Origin: an uncultured Pelagibacteraceae bacterium
GTDB taxonomy: Bacteria > Pseudomonadota > Alphaproteobacteria > Pelagibacterales > Pelagibacteraceae
Reading direction: 5' to 3'
Assembly: GCA_902635685.1 (NCBI GenBank)
Contig: CACPOY010000004.1
Span: 31,785-95,784, forward strand
Length of the DNA stretch: 64,000 nt
The notes beneath the pieces are model-generated. The model saw nothing but the letters and a program-made list of their open reading frames with translations, was not told where the DNA came from and ran no database searches. Both the position numbers and the translations under genes were made by a program. Positions 33,425 to 44,884 of the stretch are shown piece by piece. Each line of letters begins with the position of its first letter. Positions within the stretch are counted from its first letter, which is position 1.

Positions 33425-34165
33425 ATGAATTCATTAGAAGTCAATATCAGAAACAATACGACTAAAGGTCAACTAAATTCCATTAGAAATAGTGGAAATG
33501 TCCCTGGTATTGTATATGGAGGAAAAGAAGATAATCAAAAAGTATCTGTCTCAAAAAAATTACTAAAAAATTTAATTGATAAAGAAAACTTTTTGTCAAA
33601 TATAATTACATTAAAAATAGACGGGAAATCACAAAATGTTTTACCAAGAGAGATCAAATATCATATCTTAAGCGATGAACCCATTCATGTGGACTTTTTA
33701 AGGATATTGCCTGGAGTAAAAATAAAAATTGAAATTCCAGTAAATTTTATTAATCACGAAAAATCACCAGGTCTTAAAAGAGGTGGGGTATTAAACATAG
33801 TAAGAAGAAAAGTAGAATTAAATTGTCCAAGTGAAAAAATACCAGAAAACTTGACAATTGATCTTGAAGGAGTTGATATCGGGGAAAGTTTTAAAATTTC
33901 ATCTATTAAATTAGACCCTGGAGTAACACCAACTATTCAAGGAAGGGACTTTGTGATAGCAACACTTGCAGCACCGACCGTAATTAAAGAGCCAGAAAAA
34001 CCAGCAGAGACCGAAGCGGCAGAGGGTGAAGAAGGAGTTGAAGCTGCAGCAGATGGTGATAAAACTTCTGCAGATTCATCTAAAGGAGATAAGAAAGAAG
34101 GTGACGACAAAAAACCTGATGAAAAAAAATCTGCTGAAAAAAAACCTCCTGAAGAAAAAAAATAA
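33425..34165 (+). CDS. rplY: 50S ribosomal protein L25/general stress protein Ctc with charged low-complexity tail
   Basis: GNVPGIVYGGKEDNQKVSVS; HVDFLRI; C-terminal E/K/D-rich tail. Confidence 0.93.
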   Translation: MNSLEVNIRNNTTKGQLNSIRNSGNVPGIVYGGKEDNQKVSVSKKLLKNLIDKENFLSNIITLKIDGKSQNVLPREIKYHILSDEPIHVDFLRILPGVKIKIEIPVNFINHEKSPGLKRGGVLNIVRRKVELNCPSEKIPENLTIDLEGVDIGESFKISSIKLDPGVTPTIQGRDFVIATLAAPTVIKEPEKPAETEAAEGEEGVEAAADGDKTSADSSKGDKKEGDDKKPDEKKSAEKKPPEEKK

Positions 34166-34198
34166 ATAATAAAAATTGAAATTAAGCTTAGTTAACTC

Positions 34199-34759
34199 AT
34201 GATTTTATTTGTAGGATTAGGTAATCCAACTCCTGACAGTGAAAATAATAGACACAATGTTGGTTTCAAAATTATAGATTGTATTAATAAAAAATTTAAT
34301 TTGTCTAAACAAAAACCTAAATTTAAAGGTCTTCTTACAACTGGAAATATAGCCAGTAAAAAAGTTTATGCTATTAAACCATTGACATTTATGAACAACT
34401 CGGGGATTTGTATAAGAGAATTAATTGAGTATTTTAAGATTGATGCACAAGATGTAATTGTTTTTCATGACGATTTAGATGTAGAATTTGGAAAGATCAA
34501 AACTAAATTTGGGGGATCAAGCGCAGGTCATAACGGAATTGCCTCCATCGATAAATTTATTGGTAAAGATTATTCAAGAGTTAGAATAGGAATTGGTAAA
34601 CCAAAAGACTCGATGGAAGTTGCAGATTATGTTCTACAAAATTTTAATGATGATGAAACTATCGGTATAGACAAAATTACTGAAAACATTACTGAATCAA
34701 TTTCTATTCTTGTTGATAAAAAATTAGACCTGTTTTCTAGTACAGTTAATAACAAATAA
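34199..34759 (+). CDS. pth: Peptidyl-tRNA hydrolase
   Basis: VGLGNPTPDSENNRHNVGF; KPLTFMNNSG; HDDLDVEFGKIKTKFGGSSAGHNG. Confidence 0.97.
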   Translation: MILFVGLGNPTPDSENNRHNVGFKIIDCINKKFNLSKQKPKFKGLLTTGNIASKKVYAIKPLTFMNNSGICIRELIEYFKIDAQDVIVFHDDLDVEFGKIKTKFGGSSAGHNGIASIDKFIGKDYSRVRIGIGKPKDSMEVADYVLQNFNDDETIGIDKITENITESISILVDKKLDLFSSTVNNK

Positions 34760-35832
34760 TGAGTTTTAAATGTGGAATAGTTGGAATGCCAAATGTTGGT
34801 AAATCAACTTTATTTAATGCATTGACAAATTCAAGCAAAGCACAAGCTGCAAATTTTCCATTTTGCACAATAGAACCAAATGTTGGTGTAGTTCCTGTTC
34901 CAGATATCAGACTGAAAAATTTAGCGAAAATTTCAAATTCAAAAAAAATTATCAACACAACTATTTCATTTGTTGATATTGCTGGTTTAGTAAAAGGAGC
35001 ATCAAAAGGTGAAGGTTTAGGAAATAAATTCCTCTCTCACATTAGAGAGGTTGATGCAATCATACATCTTATAAGATGCTTCGACTCTAGTGATATCCAA
35101 AATGTAAATCCTAATGTAAATCCAGTTAGAGACTTGGAGATAATTGAGACTGAAATGATGTTAGCTGATCTTGAGTCTATACAAAAAAGATTAGAGAAAA
35201 ATAATAAAAAAAACTTAGAGAGCGTTCAATTAAAAATTCTTGAAACAAGTCTAGACTGTATCAATAATGATAAAGATATCTCAAGTTTGAGGTCTCATTT
35301 TGAAAAAAAACAGATTAATCAAAGTGGACTATTATCTTTGAAACCTAAAATATTTGTATGTAATGTTGATGAGAAAAGTATTCAAAATGGAAACGATTAT
35401 ACTAAAAAATTTATATCAAAATTTGGAAGTGATAATACGTTAATTATTTCAGCAGATATAGAAAATCAAATTAATAATTTAGACGTACACGAAAAAAAAA
35501 ACTACATGGAAATGATTGGATTAAAAGAGACGGGGTTAAATATGTTAATTAAAAAAGGGTATCAAATTCTTGAACTTGAAACTTATTTCACTTCTGGCCC
35601 TGAGGAAACCAGAGCGTGGACAATAGAAAAAAATTGCAAAGCTCCTCAAGCTGCTGGAGAAATTCATACAGATTTTGAGAAAGGTTTTATTAGAGCAGAA
35701 ACTATTTCATATGATGATTTTATTTCAAATGATGGCTGGTTGAATGCAAAATCAAACGGTAAAATGAGACTTGAAGGAAAAGACTATATTGTGAAAGATG
35801 GCGACGTTTTAAACTTCCGTTTCAATACGTGA
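34759..35832 (+). CDS. ychF: Redox-regulated ATPase YchF
   Basis: GIVGMPNVGKSTLFNALT; NFPFCTIEPNVGVV; YFTSGPEETRAWTI. Confidence 0.97.
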   Translation: MSFKCGIVGMPNVGKSTLFNALTNSSKAQAANFPFCTIEPNVGVVPVPDIRLKNLAKISNSKKIINTTISFVDIAGLVKGASKGEGLGNKFLSHIREVDAIIHLIRCFDSSDIQNVNPNVNPVRDLEIIETEMMLADLESIQKRLEKNNKKNLESVQLKILETSLDCINNDKDISSLRSHFEKKQINQSGLLSLKPKIFVCNVDEKSIQNGNDYTKKFISKFGSDNTLIISADIENQINNLDVHEKKNYMEMIGLKETGLNMLIKKGYQILELETYFTSGPEETRAWTIEKNCKAPQAAGEIHTDFEKGFIRAETISYDDFISNDGWLNAKSNGKMRLEGKDYIVKDGDVLNFRFNT

Positions 35833-36588
35833 CCATATCTTTTTCATGCTAAAGTAAACCAAAATTGTTAAAATAATTAAATAAACTATCGCCTTGAAGC
35901 CCATCTGGTGACGTGACTCAAGATGTGGTTCTGCTGCCCACATTAAGAATGTAGTAACATCCTTTGACATTTGTTCAACTGATGCTGATGTACCATCTCC
36001 ATACTCAACGAGCCCATCAGAAAGCTGATTGGCCATTTTTATTTTGTTACCATACATATATTTATTATAATAAACTCCATCATCTAAACTCATTCCAATT
36101 GGTGGATCTTCATAACCTTGAAGTAAAGAGTAGATGTAATCGACCCCGCCTCCTCTTGCTTTGACGAGCACTGACATATCTGGTGGATATGCACCGCCAT
36201 TTGCGGCTTGAGCTGCTTTAACATTATCATAAGGCATTACAAATTTGTCAGATAATTTACCTGGTCTTGTAAACATTTCTCCATCATCATTAGGTCCATC
36301 AGTGACCTCAAAAGATGCAGCTATCGCTTTAGCTTCTGCTATCGAGAATTCTGGTCCACCCTTTTCGGCTAAATTCCTATAACTTAGATATTTCATAGAG
36401 TGACAAGACGAACATACCTCAGTATAAACTTGATAACCTCTTTGTAATGCTCCCCTATCAAACTTTCCAAAGAGACCTTTAAAACTCCAATCAGTTGTTA
36501 AGTATTCAATCTTTTCAGCTGAATTAGATTTTACAGAAAGTCCAAAAACTAAACTCGTGATTAAAAATATTCTTAAAAAATTTTTCAC
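35809..36588 (-). CDS. petC: Cytochrome c1 (bc1 complex)
   Basis: CSSCHSMKYLSYRNL haem site; C-terminal TM anchor. Confidence 0.96.
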   Translation of the reverse strand: MKNFLRIFLITSLVFGLSVKSNSAEKIEYLTTDWSFKGLFGKFDRGALQRGYQVYTEVCSSCHSMKYLSYRNLAEKGGPEFSIAEAKAIAASFEVTDGPNDDGEMFTRPGKLSDKFVMPYDNVKAAQAANGGAYPPDMSVLVKARGGGVDYIYSLLQGYEDPPIGMSLDDGVYYNKYMYGNKIKMANQLSDGLVEYGDGTSASVEQMSKDVTTFLMWAAEPHLESRHQMGFKAIVYLIILTILVYFSMKKIWSRIETEV

Positions 36589-37850
36589 TAATCTTTAAAA
36601 TTTTCCTTGTTCTTAGCCAAAGCTAAATTAGGGGATCCACCTAGCACAGGCTCAGTAATACTTAATGGAACAGGCAAAGTTTTCTCCTTATAACCTAAAA
36701 TTGGTAGAACAACTAAAAAATGTAGGAAATAGTAGGCCGTAGCCACTCTTGCAACTAATAAATACAATCCTTCAGCTGGCATAGCACCTACATAACCTAA
36801 AATCAAAACATCAGCGACCAAGATCCAATAAAATTGTCTGTATAATGGTCTAAAGACTGCAGATCTAATCTTAGATGTATCAAGCCAAGGTAATGCCGCT
36901 AGAATAAGAATTGCTGACAACATCGCAACTACACCCAAAAGTTTATCTGGAACAGATCTTAATATCGCATAAAATGGTAAAAGGTACCATTCGGGGACTA
37001 TATGCGCAGGAGTTACCAATGGATTTGCTTCAATGTAATTGTCTGCGTGTCCTAGAATATTTGGGGTGTAAAAAACAAAGAATGCAAAAACAATCATAAA
37101 CATGAGTAGAGCAAAACCATCTTTGATTACTATGTAAGGATGAAATGGAACAGTATCTTTAGACGGTTTTTTAATATCGATCCCAACAGGATTATTATTA
37201 CCTGGAACATGCAAGGCCCATATATGCAACACTACTAAACCTAATATTAAGAAGGGAATTAAGTAGTGCAGTGTAAAAAATCTAGTTAATGTTGGATTGT
37301 CAACCGAATAACCTCCCCATAACCAGGTTACTATACCTTCACCAACAAGTGGAATAGCACTAAATAAATTAGTTATAACAGTTGCTCCCCAAAAACTCAT
37401 TTGCCCCCATGGAAGAACATAACCTAAGAAAGCTGCTGCCATCATCAGTAAATATATTATTATACCTATGATCCAAATAATCTCCCGGGGAGATTTATAA
37501 GATCCATAAAATAATGATCTAAATATATGTATATATACTGCTAAGAAAAACATTGAAGCTCCATTTGCGTGGATGTACCTTATTAACCATCCATAGTTTA
37601 CATTTCTCATAATATGCTCTACGCTATCAAATGCCATATCTGCATGAGCAATGTAATGCATTGCCAAAACTAGTCCCGTAACGATTTGGGTTATTAAACA
37701 GAAAGTAAGTATTCCACCAAATGTCCACCAATAATTTAAGTTTTTAGGCGTAGGATAATCAGTCAGATGGCTTGCTAATGTAAGCAAAGGTAATCTATCA
37801 TTAAACCACTTTCCAAATTTTGATTTAGGGGTATATTCGTGATCACTCAT
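36588..37850 (-). CDS. petB: Cytochrome b (bc1 complex)
   Basis: [62 protein letters not shown]. Confidence 0.98.
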   Translation of the reverse strand: MSDHEYTPKSKFGKWFNDRLPLLTLASHLTDYPTPKNLNYWWTFGGILTFCLITQIVTGLVLAMHYIAHADMAFDSVEHIMRNVNYGWLIRYIHANGASMFFLAVYIHIFRSLFYGSYKSPREIIWIIGIIIYLLMMAAAFLGYVLPWGQMSFWGATVITNLFSAIPLVGEGIVTWLWGGYSVDNPTLTRFFTLHYLIPFLILGLVVLHIWALHVPGNNNPVGIDIKKPSKDTVPFHPYIVIKDGFALLMFMIVFAFFVFYTPNILGHADNYIEANPLVTPAHIVPEWYLLPFYAILRSVPDKLLGVVAMLSAILILAALPWLDTSKIRSAVFRPLYRQFYWILVADVLILGYVGAMPAEGLYLLVARVATAYYFLHFLVVLPILGYKEKTLPVPLSITEPVLGGSPNLALAKNKENFKD

Positions 37851-37855
37851 AAAGT

Positions 37856-38365
37856 TTATCCAATTTTAATTGTATTTGTGTTTACAAACTTATATTCAGG
37901 TATTTCCATGTTTGTTGGTGCTGGACCTTTTCTTATTCTACCAGATGTATCATAATGTGATCCATGACACGGACAGAACCAACCATTGTAGTCTCCTTTT
38001 TGATCTAAGGGTACACACCCTAAATGTGTGCAGACACCAAGCATTACGAGCCACTCTGGATTTTTAGCTCGATCTTCATCTTTTTCAGGATGTTTTAAGT
38101 CCTCCAATTTAACTGCTTTTGCCTCAGCGATTTCCTCTTGCGTCCTTCTTCTAATAAAAACCGGCTTACCTCTCCATAATACCGTAATAGTTTTTCCAGG
38201 GTTCATTGAACTAATATCAACTTCTGTGCTAGCCAATGCTTTAACAGATGCATCTGGATTCATTTGGTCTATCATAGGCCACACAACAGCTGCAGCACCT
38301 ACTGCTCCGACAGCATAGGTAGCTGTAAATAAAAAATCTCTTCTTTTAACGTTTTTTTCTGACAT
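37856..38365 (-). CDS. petA: Ubiquinol-cytochrome c reductase Rieske iron-sulfur subunit
   Basis: CTHLGCVPL and [20 protein letters not shown]. Confidence 0.98.
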   Translation of the reverse strand: MSEKNVKRRDFLFTATYAVGAVGAAAVVWPMIDQMNPDASVKALASTEVDISSMNPGKTITVLWRGKPVFIRRRTQEEIAEAKAVKLEDLKHPEKDEDRAKNPEWLVMLGVCTHLGCVPLDQKGDYNGWFCPCHGSHYDTSGRIRKGPAPTNMEIPEYKFVNTNTIKIG

Positions 38366-38455
38366 TAATAATTATTAAATATACTCAATATTGATTTTTT
38401 CTACTTAAATATAAGAATTCATATAATATAAAATACTGAATTTACTACTGATAGA

Positions 38456-38929
38456 ATGACACAGAAATCAATAGATCTTGGGCCAAAAATTGCATTATTT
38501 GAACCAGATATACCTCAAAATACAGCTGCTATAATAAGAACTTGTGCATGTTTGGGGGCAAATTTAGAAATTATAGAACCTTGTGGTTTTTTATTGAGTG
38601 ACAAGAGGTTTAAAAGGGTAGTAATGGATTATATTGATGAGAAAAATATAAAATTTCACAAAAGTTTTAATGAATTTCTTAAATTTAAAGAGAATCAAAG
38701 AATTGTATTGATGACGACTAAAGCATCTATATCTTATACGAAATTTAAATTTGAAGAAAATGATACAATTTTGTTTGGAAGAGAAAGTTCAGGAGTTCCT
38801 GAAAAAGTCCATAAAATAATTAAAAATCGTTTGAAGATACCTATGAAAAATCACAAACGTTCATTAAATCTTGCAACTGCTGTGGCTATTGTCTTAGCTG
38901 AAAGTTTAAAACAAACAAAATTTTTTTAA
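38456..38929 (+). CDS. trmL: tRNA (cytidine(34)-2'-O)-methyltransferase TrmL-like (SPOUT)
   Basis: LFEPDIPQNTAAIIRTCACLGANLEIIEPCGF; FGRESSGVPE; RSLNLATAVAIVL. Confidence 0.93.
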   Translation: MTQKSIDLGPKIALFEPDIPQNTAAIIRTCACLGANLEIIEPCGFLLSDKRFKRVVMDYIDEKNIKFHKSFNEFLKFKENQRIVLMTTKASISYTKFKFEENDTILFGRESSGVPEKVHKIIKNRLKIPMKNHKRSLNLATAVAIVLAESLKQTKFF

Positions 38930-38930
38930 T

Positions 38931-39758
38931 ATGAACTTAGAGATTAATAAAGATCTTGTTAGTAATTGGTTTAAAACACTTCAGAATGCTTTTTGCGAAA
39001 ACATAGTAAGAATTGAAAATAATAAATCAAAATTCATATCTACAAGCTGGAAAAGGAACTATAGAAAAGATGAAGGTGGGGGTGAATATAGAATACTTCA
39101 AAATGGAAAGGTGTTTGAAAAAGTTGGGGTGAATTTTTCAAAAGTTTATGGAAAATTTCCAAAAGAGTTCCAAAAAAATATACCTGGTGCTGAAAAAGAT
39201 CCAAGATTCTGGGCATCAGGAATTTCGGTTGTAATGCACATGCAAAATCCTCTAATTCCAGCTATGCATTTCAACACTCGATATATTAACACGACATATG
39301 GTTGGTTTGGTGGAGGAATGGATGTAACACCGTCAAAGTTTGATAAAAAAGAAAAGGAAAAATTTCATAAAATATTAAAAAAAATGTGTGATCGACACAA
39401 TAAAAATTTTTATAAAAGATATAAAAAATGGTGCGATGAATACTTTTATTTACCTCACAGAAATGAGCCTAGAGGTATAGGGGGAATTTTTTTTGATTAT
39501 AAAAAAGATAATTTTGAGCAAGATTTTAAATTTGTAAGAGATGTTGGAGTAACATTTCAATTTATTTTCAATAATATAATATCTAAAAAAGTAAAAAAAA
39601 AATGGACGGCCAAAGATAAAGAGGCTCAATATATTAAAAGAGGTAGATATGCTGAGTTTAACTTGCTTTATGATAGAGGAACAAAATTTGGATTACAAAC
39701 TGGAGGAAATACTGAAGGTATTTTAATGTCACTTCCTCCACTTGCTAAATGGAAATAA
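38931..39758 (+). CDS. hemF: Oxygen-dependent coproporphyrinogen III oxidase
   Basis: [63 protein letters not shown]. Confidence 0.97.
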   Translation: MNLEINKDLVSNWFKTLQNAFCENIVRIENNKSKFISTSWKRNYRKDEGGGEYRILQNGKVFEKVGVNFSKVYGKFPKEFQKNIPGAEKDPRFWASGISVVMHMQNPLIPAMHFNTRYINTTYGWFGGGMDVTPSKFDKKEKEKFHKILKKMCDRHNKNFYKRYKKWCDEYFYLPHRNEPRGIGGIFFDYKKDNFEQDFKFVRDVGVTFQFIFNNIISKKVKKKWTAKDKEAQYIKRGRYAEFNLLYDRGTKFGLQTGGNTEGILMSLPPLAKWK

Positions 39759-39759
39759 T

Positions 39760-40236
39760 ATGAATAAAGAACCAATTACTTTAAATGGATTAGAAAAATT
39801 AAAAGAAGAATTGGTTTTTCTAAAAGAAAAAAAACGACCTGAAATAGTTGCTGCAATCGCAGAGGCAAGATCGCATGGCGACTTGAAAGAAAACGCAGAA
39901 TATCATGCAGCCAAAGAGGAGCAATCTCATAATGAGGGTCGAATTACTGAAATAAACGATATAATTGCTCGAGCAAATGTAATCGATGTCACAAAATTAA
40001 CTAATGATGGTAAAGTGATTTTTGGCTCAACTGTTTACTTAGAAAATTTAGATACTGGAGATAAAATAAATTATAAAATTGTGGGAAAAGATGAGGCTAA
40101 TTTAAAAGAAAAATTAATTTATTTTCAGTCACCTATTGGAAAAGGTTTGATTGGAAAAAATAAAAATGATTTAGTTGAAATCATTACCCCAGCAGGTAAA
40201 AAAAGCTTTGAAATTAAAGATGTAAAATATATTTAA
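39760..40236 (+). CDS. greA: Transcription elongation factor GreA (start moved to ATG 39760)
   Basis: [38 protein letters not shown]. Confidence 0.97.
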   Translation: MNKEPITLNGLEKLKEELVFLKEKKRPEIVAAIAEARSHGDLKENAEYHAAKEEQSHNEGRITEINDIIARANVIDVTKLTNDGKVIFGSTVYLENLDTGDKINYKIVGKDEANLKEKLIYFQSPIGKGLIGKNKNDLVEIITPAGKKSFEIKDVKYI

Positions 40237-41507
40237 TCTTTGACAATTTTTTCCACTTGGTGATCAGAGATTTTAAAGTTATTTTTAATCCATAACTCCT
40301 CGATTAACTTTAATTTTAAACCAAGTTGTTTGCCTTCTGGAATTTTATATTTTTCCATTAATTCAGATGCTCTAATTGGTATAATTGGTTTGATTTTATT
40401 TATGTAAGTTTTACTTAATTTAATTAAACTATTATCAATTTTTTTTGATTTGATAATTTTAAAGTTTAAAATATCCAAAACTGCTTGTTTTCCATCATAA
40501 TAAAAAATTTCATTAATGTCTTTCTCATTAAATTTTTTGAAACCTCCTTTTTCTTTATAAAAATTGCTGATTTTTTTAACTCTTTTCTCGTCTTTTTTAG
40601 AAATATTAAATTTATACAAAAAATAATCAGAATTATCAGTATCATCAATTACCATCAAAGATATTAAAAAAATAAAATCAGAGTTTTCGACTATCTGTCT
40701 TTTAAGAGAATTTAATTTAGAAAATATATTTATATTTTTTAACTCAGGAAAAATTAGTGAAATCAATTCCAAGCATATTTTATCTTTAGATAGCTTCTCC
40801 AAATTTTCTGCATTGATGAGCTTTTTTAATTCATCTAATAATCTATCTTTTGAGAGCTTTGAAACGCCGTTAAGGTTTAATTTTAATTTACGTATAAGAT
40901 CTTTATCGTGAGACTTTTTAGAATAACATAGAAAAAATCTTAAATATCTTAAAATTCTTAGATAATCCTCTTTAATTCTTTTATCTGGATCACCTATAAA
41001 ATTCACAAAACCCTTTTTAAGGTCATCCTTACCATTATAAGGATCAAATAAATTACCTTTAACATCTGAATAAATAGAATTAATTGTAAAGTCTCTTCTT
41101 GAAGCATCTTTTTTCCAGCTTTTAGAAAATTTTACATTTGCATGCCTTCCATCAGTTGATACATCCTCTCTCAAGGAAGTAATTTCAAATTTATATTCAT
41201 CTATTACTGCTGTGATTGTACCATGGTCTATACCGGTTTTGTAAAAATTTATATTATTAATATTTAAAACATCACAAACTACGTTTGGCTCTAAATTCGT
41301 CGCCATGTCAATGTCGTCAACTTTTTCGTTATTCAATATTTTTCTAATACATCCGCCTACATATCTAACTTCACTATCCGTGGAGTAATTATTTATCGCT
41401 TTGAAGATTTTATTGACGGGGGTTTTTTTAGAAATTTCTATAATACTTTGGCTTATGTTTTCTAGGTTATTAGAACTAATAAAAATTTTTTTTAAAAAGT
41501 TTTTCAT
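40233..41507 (-). CDS. cca: CCA tRNA nucleotidyltransferase / poly(A) polymerase family
   Basis: [58 protein letters not shown]. Confidence 0.93.
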   Translation of the reverse strand: MKNFLKKIFISSNNLENISQSIIEISKKTPVNKIFKAINNYSTDSEVRYVGGCIRKILNNEKVDDIDMATNLEPNVVCDVLNINNINFYKTGIDHGTITAVIDEYKFEITSLREDVSTDGRHANVKFSKSWKKDASRRDFTINSIYSDVKGNLFDPYNGKDDLKKGFVNFIGDPDKRIKEDYLRILRYLRFFLCYSKKSHDKDLIRKLKLNLNGVSKLSKDRLLDELKKLINAENLEKLSKDKICLELISLIFPELKNINIFSKLNSLKRQIVENSDFIFLISLMVIDDTDNSDYFLYKFNISKKDEKRVKKISNFYKEKGGFKKFNEKDINEIFYYDGKQAVLDILNFKIIKSKKIDNSLIKLSKTYINKIKPIIPIRASELMEKYKIPEGKQLGLKLKLIEELWIKNNFKISDHQVEKIVKD

Positions 41508-41510
41508 AAT

Positions 41511-41584
41511 TGGCTGGGGCGCTAGGATTCGAACCTAGGATGCAGGTACCAAAAACCCGTGCCTTACCGCTTGGCTACGCCCCA
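41511..41584 (-). tRNA. tRNA-Gln (TTG)
   Basis: Reverse complement TGGGGCG-TA-GCC..GGC-A-CGGGT-TTTTGGT-ACCTG..TAGG-TTCGAAT-CCTA-GCGCCCCA-GCCA; CCA encoded. Confidence 0.92.
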
Positions 41585-41617
41585 GTATTAATTTCATATA
41601 ACACAAAAATTTATGAT

Positions 41618-42460
41618 TTATATAGTTTTTGAAGATATACACCAGTAATTTTTGTATTTTTTATTAAAATGCCTTTTAGCTTTATCGCAATTTTCTTTAG
41701 AATAAAAGTATGCAACTATTGCAGAACCCGATCCAGTCATTCTTACAAATTCCGCACAGGTGTATCTTTCTAAAAAAAATTTGATGCTTTTTAACTTTCT
41801 GTGCATAGAAAAAACAATAGGTTCTAATGAATTAGTCATTTTTTTTAAAAATTGTAAATTAAACATTTGTTTATTAGGCTTAGTGAATTTTGGTTTATCG
41901 AATTTTCTTACTTTAGCGTATACTCGTTTTGTAGAACACCCAATAGTGGGTTTGATGATTAAAGTATAAATTTTTTGCTTAATATTAAAACGTTTGATTT
42001 CATTATTGTAATTAATAACAGTATTGGTTGAATTGAGACCCAAAAGCACATCTGAACCCACCAATTTACAAATAGACTCAATTTGTCTTTGATTAATCTT
42101 TATGATTTTTTTTTTAATTAAATAATTTAAAATACTAGCAGCGTTCATAGAACCACCTCCCAATCCGGCTTGAACTGGGATATTTTTCTTAATCTTAATC
42201 TTAAACTTGTTATTTTTAAGTAATTTTTTGTTATCCAAAATTTTTAGTAAATTAGAAACAGTATTAATTTTACCAATATTTTTCGAAAATTTGCCAGTAA
42301 AAGAAATGATATGATTTTTTGATTTAATTTTCTTAATCAATATTTCATCATGTAAAGAGATAAATGAAACAATGCTTTCGATTTTATGAAAATTCGAAAT
42401 TTTTTTGATTACATTTAAAGCTAAATTTATCTTTGCATAGGATCTGATATTGGCTTGCAT
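41618..42460 (-). CDS. ispE: 4-diphosphocytidyl-2-C-methyl-D-erythritol kinase
   Basis: SYAKINLALNVIKK; KNIPVQAGLGGGSMNAAS; RMTGSGSAIVAYF. Confidence 0.94.
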   Translation of the reverse strand: MQANIRSYAKINLALNVIKKISNFHKIESIVSFISLHDEILIKKIKSKNHIISFTGKFSKNIGKINTVSNLLKILDNKKLLKNNKFKIKIKKNIPVQAGLGGGSMNAASILNYLIKKKIIKINQRQIESICKLVGSDVLLGLNSTNTVINYNNEIKRFNIKQKIYTLIIKPTIGCSTKRVYAKVRKFDKPKFTKPNKQMFNLQFLKKMTNSLEPIVFSMHRKLKSIKFFLERYTCAEFVRMTGSGSAIVAYFYSKENCDKAKRHFNKKYKNYWCISSKTI

Positions 42461-42461
42461 T

Positions 42462-44144
42462 TTAAGAACTCTTTATGCCCTCAACCAGTTTTATATTTAT
42501 TTTGTTAATCATTTCCTCTTCTGCATCATCCATTTTAAGAACATTTGACCAAAAATATCTTGCTTGAATTTTACGATTTAGTTTCCATAGAATATCTCCA
42601 TAATGATCATTAACTATGGGATCATCTGGCATCAACTCCACTGCTCTCTTTAAAAATTTTTCAGCCTTGACGAAATCATCAATCAAATAATAAGCCCATC
42701 CAATAGAATCAATTATATAAGGATCATCAGTAGTAGCCTCATAGGCTATCTTAAGCATATCAATTGCTTCATAAATTTTATAATCTCGTTCTAGCCATGA
42801 ATAAGCAAGATAATTTAAAATATATGCATCGTCCGGAGTGATTTCTAAGGCTTGTAGCAAATCTTCGTCTGCTTTTTGAAATTTATTTAATCTTTCATAA
42901 CTACCTCCCCTTCTATATAGAAGATCTGATTTCATCTCAGAACTTATATCAAAAGACTCTAATAGTTTTGTATAATACTTTATTGCTTGCTCATACTCTT
43001 TGGAATTTTTATAAAAGTTTGCTACATCAAATAATATTTTTTTATTTGGTTCATCAATTTTACCAAACTCAGCTGTAATATAATTCAAAGCCTCTTTTTT
43101 ATTTCTTTGCTTCTCAATTATTTGAGCCTCCTTTTTAACTCTAAACCAGTAATAAAAATGATCTTCTTTTTTAAAGACTTTTAAAGTTTTTTTAGCTTTC
43201 AAGTACTCTTGATTAAAATATTGATTTTCTGCTACTAGAGCTAAATTAAATTTAAATTTGGGATTTAAATAATTAGATAAATTCAAATAGAAATTGGATT
43301 TATTAAAATTGTCCTGTGAAGAGTACAGATTTGAAACTAAAAATAAAAATTCACCAATTACATCATTAGGATTTTTACAAGAAAAAACTTGTGTCAATTT
43401 TTCTGAATTTCCTTTCTCAATCCAACTTTTACCCTGGGACAATAACAAAGTAGAATTAATGTACTCAATATCATCAGCGAGTATTTTTGCATCCTTTAAT
43501 CTGTTGTTATGTATCAAATAACTTATATAAAAAAATATGTATCTTGTATAATCGCCTTCAGTATCATTGATAAGTTTTAGAAAATAAGAGTCTGTATTTT
43601 TATCATTTAAATAACATCTTTGAAACGCTTCAGAAATAATAGTTAATTTCCCAAAATTTTGTTTTTCATCTAAAAATTTTTTTTCTTTAAAAAGATAAAT
43701 ATACTGTTTCAAACTCTCACTAATAGCAGAACTAAATCCATTTTGTTCATCAAATTCTTTTAGTTTATTTACATACCTATATGCTCTGTCTAAATCATTT
43801 TTTTTCAAACCATCTACAATTAACAATAAATAAGCATCAAAAAATATTTGATTTTTATTTTGATTATTTTTAATCAAATTTATAGCTTGAGAAATTTTAT
43901 TATCTAAAACTAAAGAATTAACATATCTTTTTAAATAAGGTTCGTGAGCATTAAGTAAAATCTTCGATGAATTAAAAAATTCTAATGCTGAAGAATTATC
44001 TTTATTCTCAAAAGCTACTATCCCTGAAAAATATTTTGATATGTTTTTGGAATTTAAACTATCAAAACTAGCACTTTGAGAATTGAATGAAATTTGATAA
44101 ATTATCAATGTAATAAATAGAAATTTTATTTTTTTAAAGAGCAT
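42462..44144 (-). CDS. Tetratricopeptide-repeat protein with signal peptide
   Basis: Repeated TPR consensus, e.g. SDLLYRRGGSYERLNKFQKADEDLLQALEITPDDAYILNYLAYSW. Confidence 0.88.
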   Translation of the reverse strand: MLFKKIKFLFITLIIYQISFNSQSASFDSLNSKNISKYFSGIVAFENKDNSSALEFFNSSKILLNAHEPYLKRYVNSLVLDNKISQAINLIKNNQNKNQIFFDAYLLLIVDGLKKNDLDRAYRYVNKLKEFDEQNGFSSAISESLKQYIYLFKEKKFLDEKQNFGKLTIISEAFQRCYLNDKNTDSYFLKLINDTEGDYTRYIFFYISYLIHNNRLKDAKILADDIEYINSTLLLSQGKSWIEKGNSEKLTQVFSCKNPNDVIGEFLFLVSNLYSSQDNFNKSNFYLNLSNYLNPKFKFNLALVAENQYFNQEYLKAKKTLKVFKKEDHFYYWFRVKKEAQIIEKQRNKKEALNYITAEFGKIDEPNKKILFDVANFYKNSKEYEQAIKYYTKLLESFDISSEMKSDLLYRRGGSYERLNKFQKADEDLLQALEITPDDAYILNYLAYSWLERDYKIYEAIDMLKIAYEATTDDPYIIDSIGWAYYLIDDFVKAEKFLKRAVELMPDDPIVNDHYGDILWKLNRKIQARYFWSNVLKMDDAEEEMINKINIKLVEGIKSS

Positions 44145-44155
44145 TTCTGCAGTGT

Positions 44156-44884
44156 ATGACTAAAAAAGGCTTAAATCAAAATGCTAAATATGTACAAGAA
44201 TTTATTGAGATAATTGAGCCTAATTTTATTTTTGAAAATAAACCCATAAATAGATTTAAAATCGTTAAGCAAAGAGAGAAAAAAGTCGTCCAAAATAATT
44301 TAGATAAAAAAACAAAGCTTCAGGAACTGAAAAGAAAAATTAATTCAATTGATGATTGTAATCTAAAAGATAATGCAAAAAATCTTATTTTAGGAGATGG
44401 AAACATCGATAGTCCAATTATGTTAATTGGTGAAACACCAGGAGATTTAGAGGATAACTCTGGTTATTCCTTTCAGGGAAATGTCGGCGAATTGTTAAAA
44501 AAAATGTTAATAGCCATAAATATTGAAAAAGAAAAAATATATACAGCATACTCAATAAATTTCAGACCTCCTGATGATAGAAAACCAACAAGTAAAGAAA
44601 TAAAGAGATACTCAATTTTTATAAAAGAGCATATCACTATTATTGACCCAAAGATTATCATTTTAATGGGAAGCACTGCCATGGAGGCAGTAACGGGTAT
44701 TAATGATAAAATTTCTTTAGAACGAGGAAATTGGAAAGAGATAATTCTTAACAACAAAACCTACCCTCTCATTATTTCGTTTAGTCCGTCTTACTTGATT
44801 AGATTCCCTGAAAATAAAAAATATTCATGGGAAGATTTAAAGAAAATAAAAACTAAAATTGAGGATTTAAATATTAAAGTTTAA
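44156..44884 (+). CDS. Uracil-DNA glycosylase family protein (UDG family 4/5-like)
   Basis: IMLIGETPGDLEDNSGYSFQGNVGELL; INFRPPDDRKPT; IIILMGSTAMEAV. Confidence 0.9.
   Translation: MTKKGLNQNAKYVQEFIEIIEPNFIFENKPINRFKIVKQREKKVVQNNLDKKTKLQELKRKINSIDDCNLKDNAKNLILGDGNIDSPIMLIGETPGDLEDNSGYSFQGNVGELLKKMLIAINIEKEKIYTAYSINFRPPDDRKPTSKEIKRYSIFIKEHITIIDPKIIILMGSTAMEAVTGINDKISLERGNWKEIILNNKTYPLIISFSPSYLIRFPENKKYSWEDLKKIKTKIEDLNIKV

Noticed and set aside
35809-35832. Convergent overlap of ychF and petC
   Set aside because: 24-bp tail-to-tail overlap is ordinary in this compact genome (similar overlap at 29574-29596).
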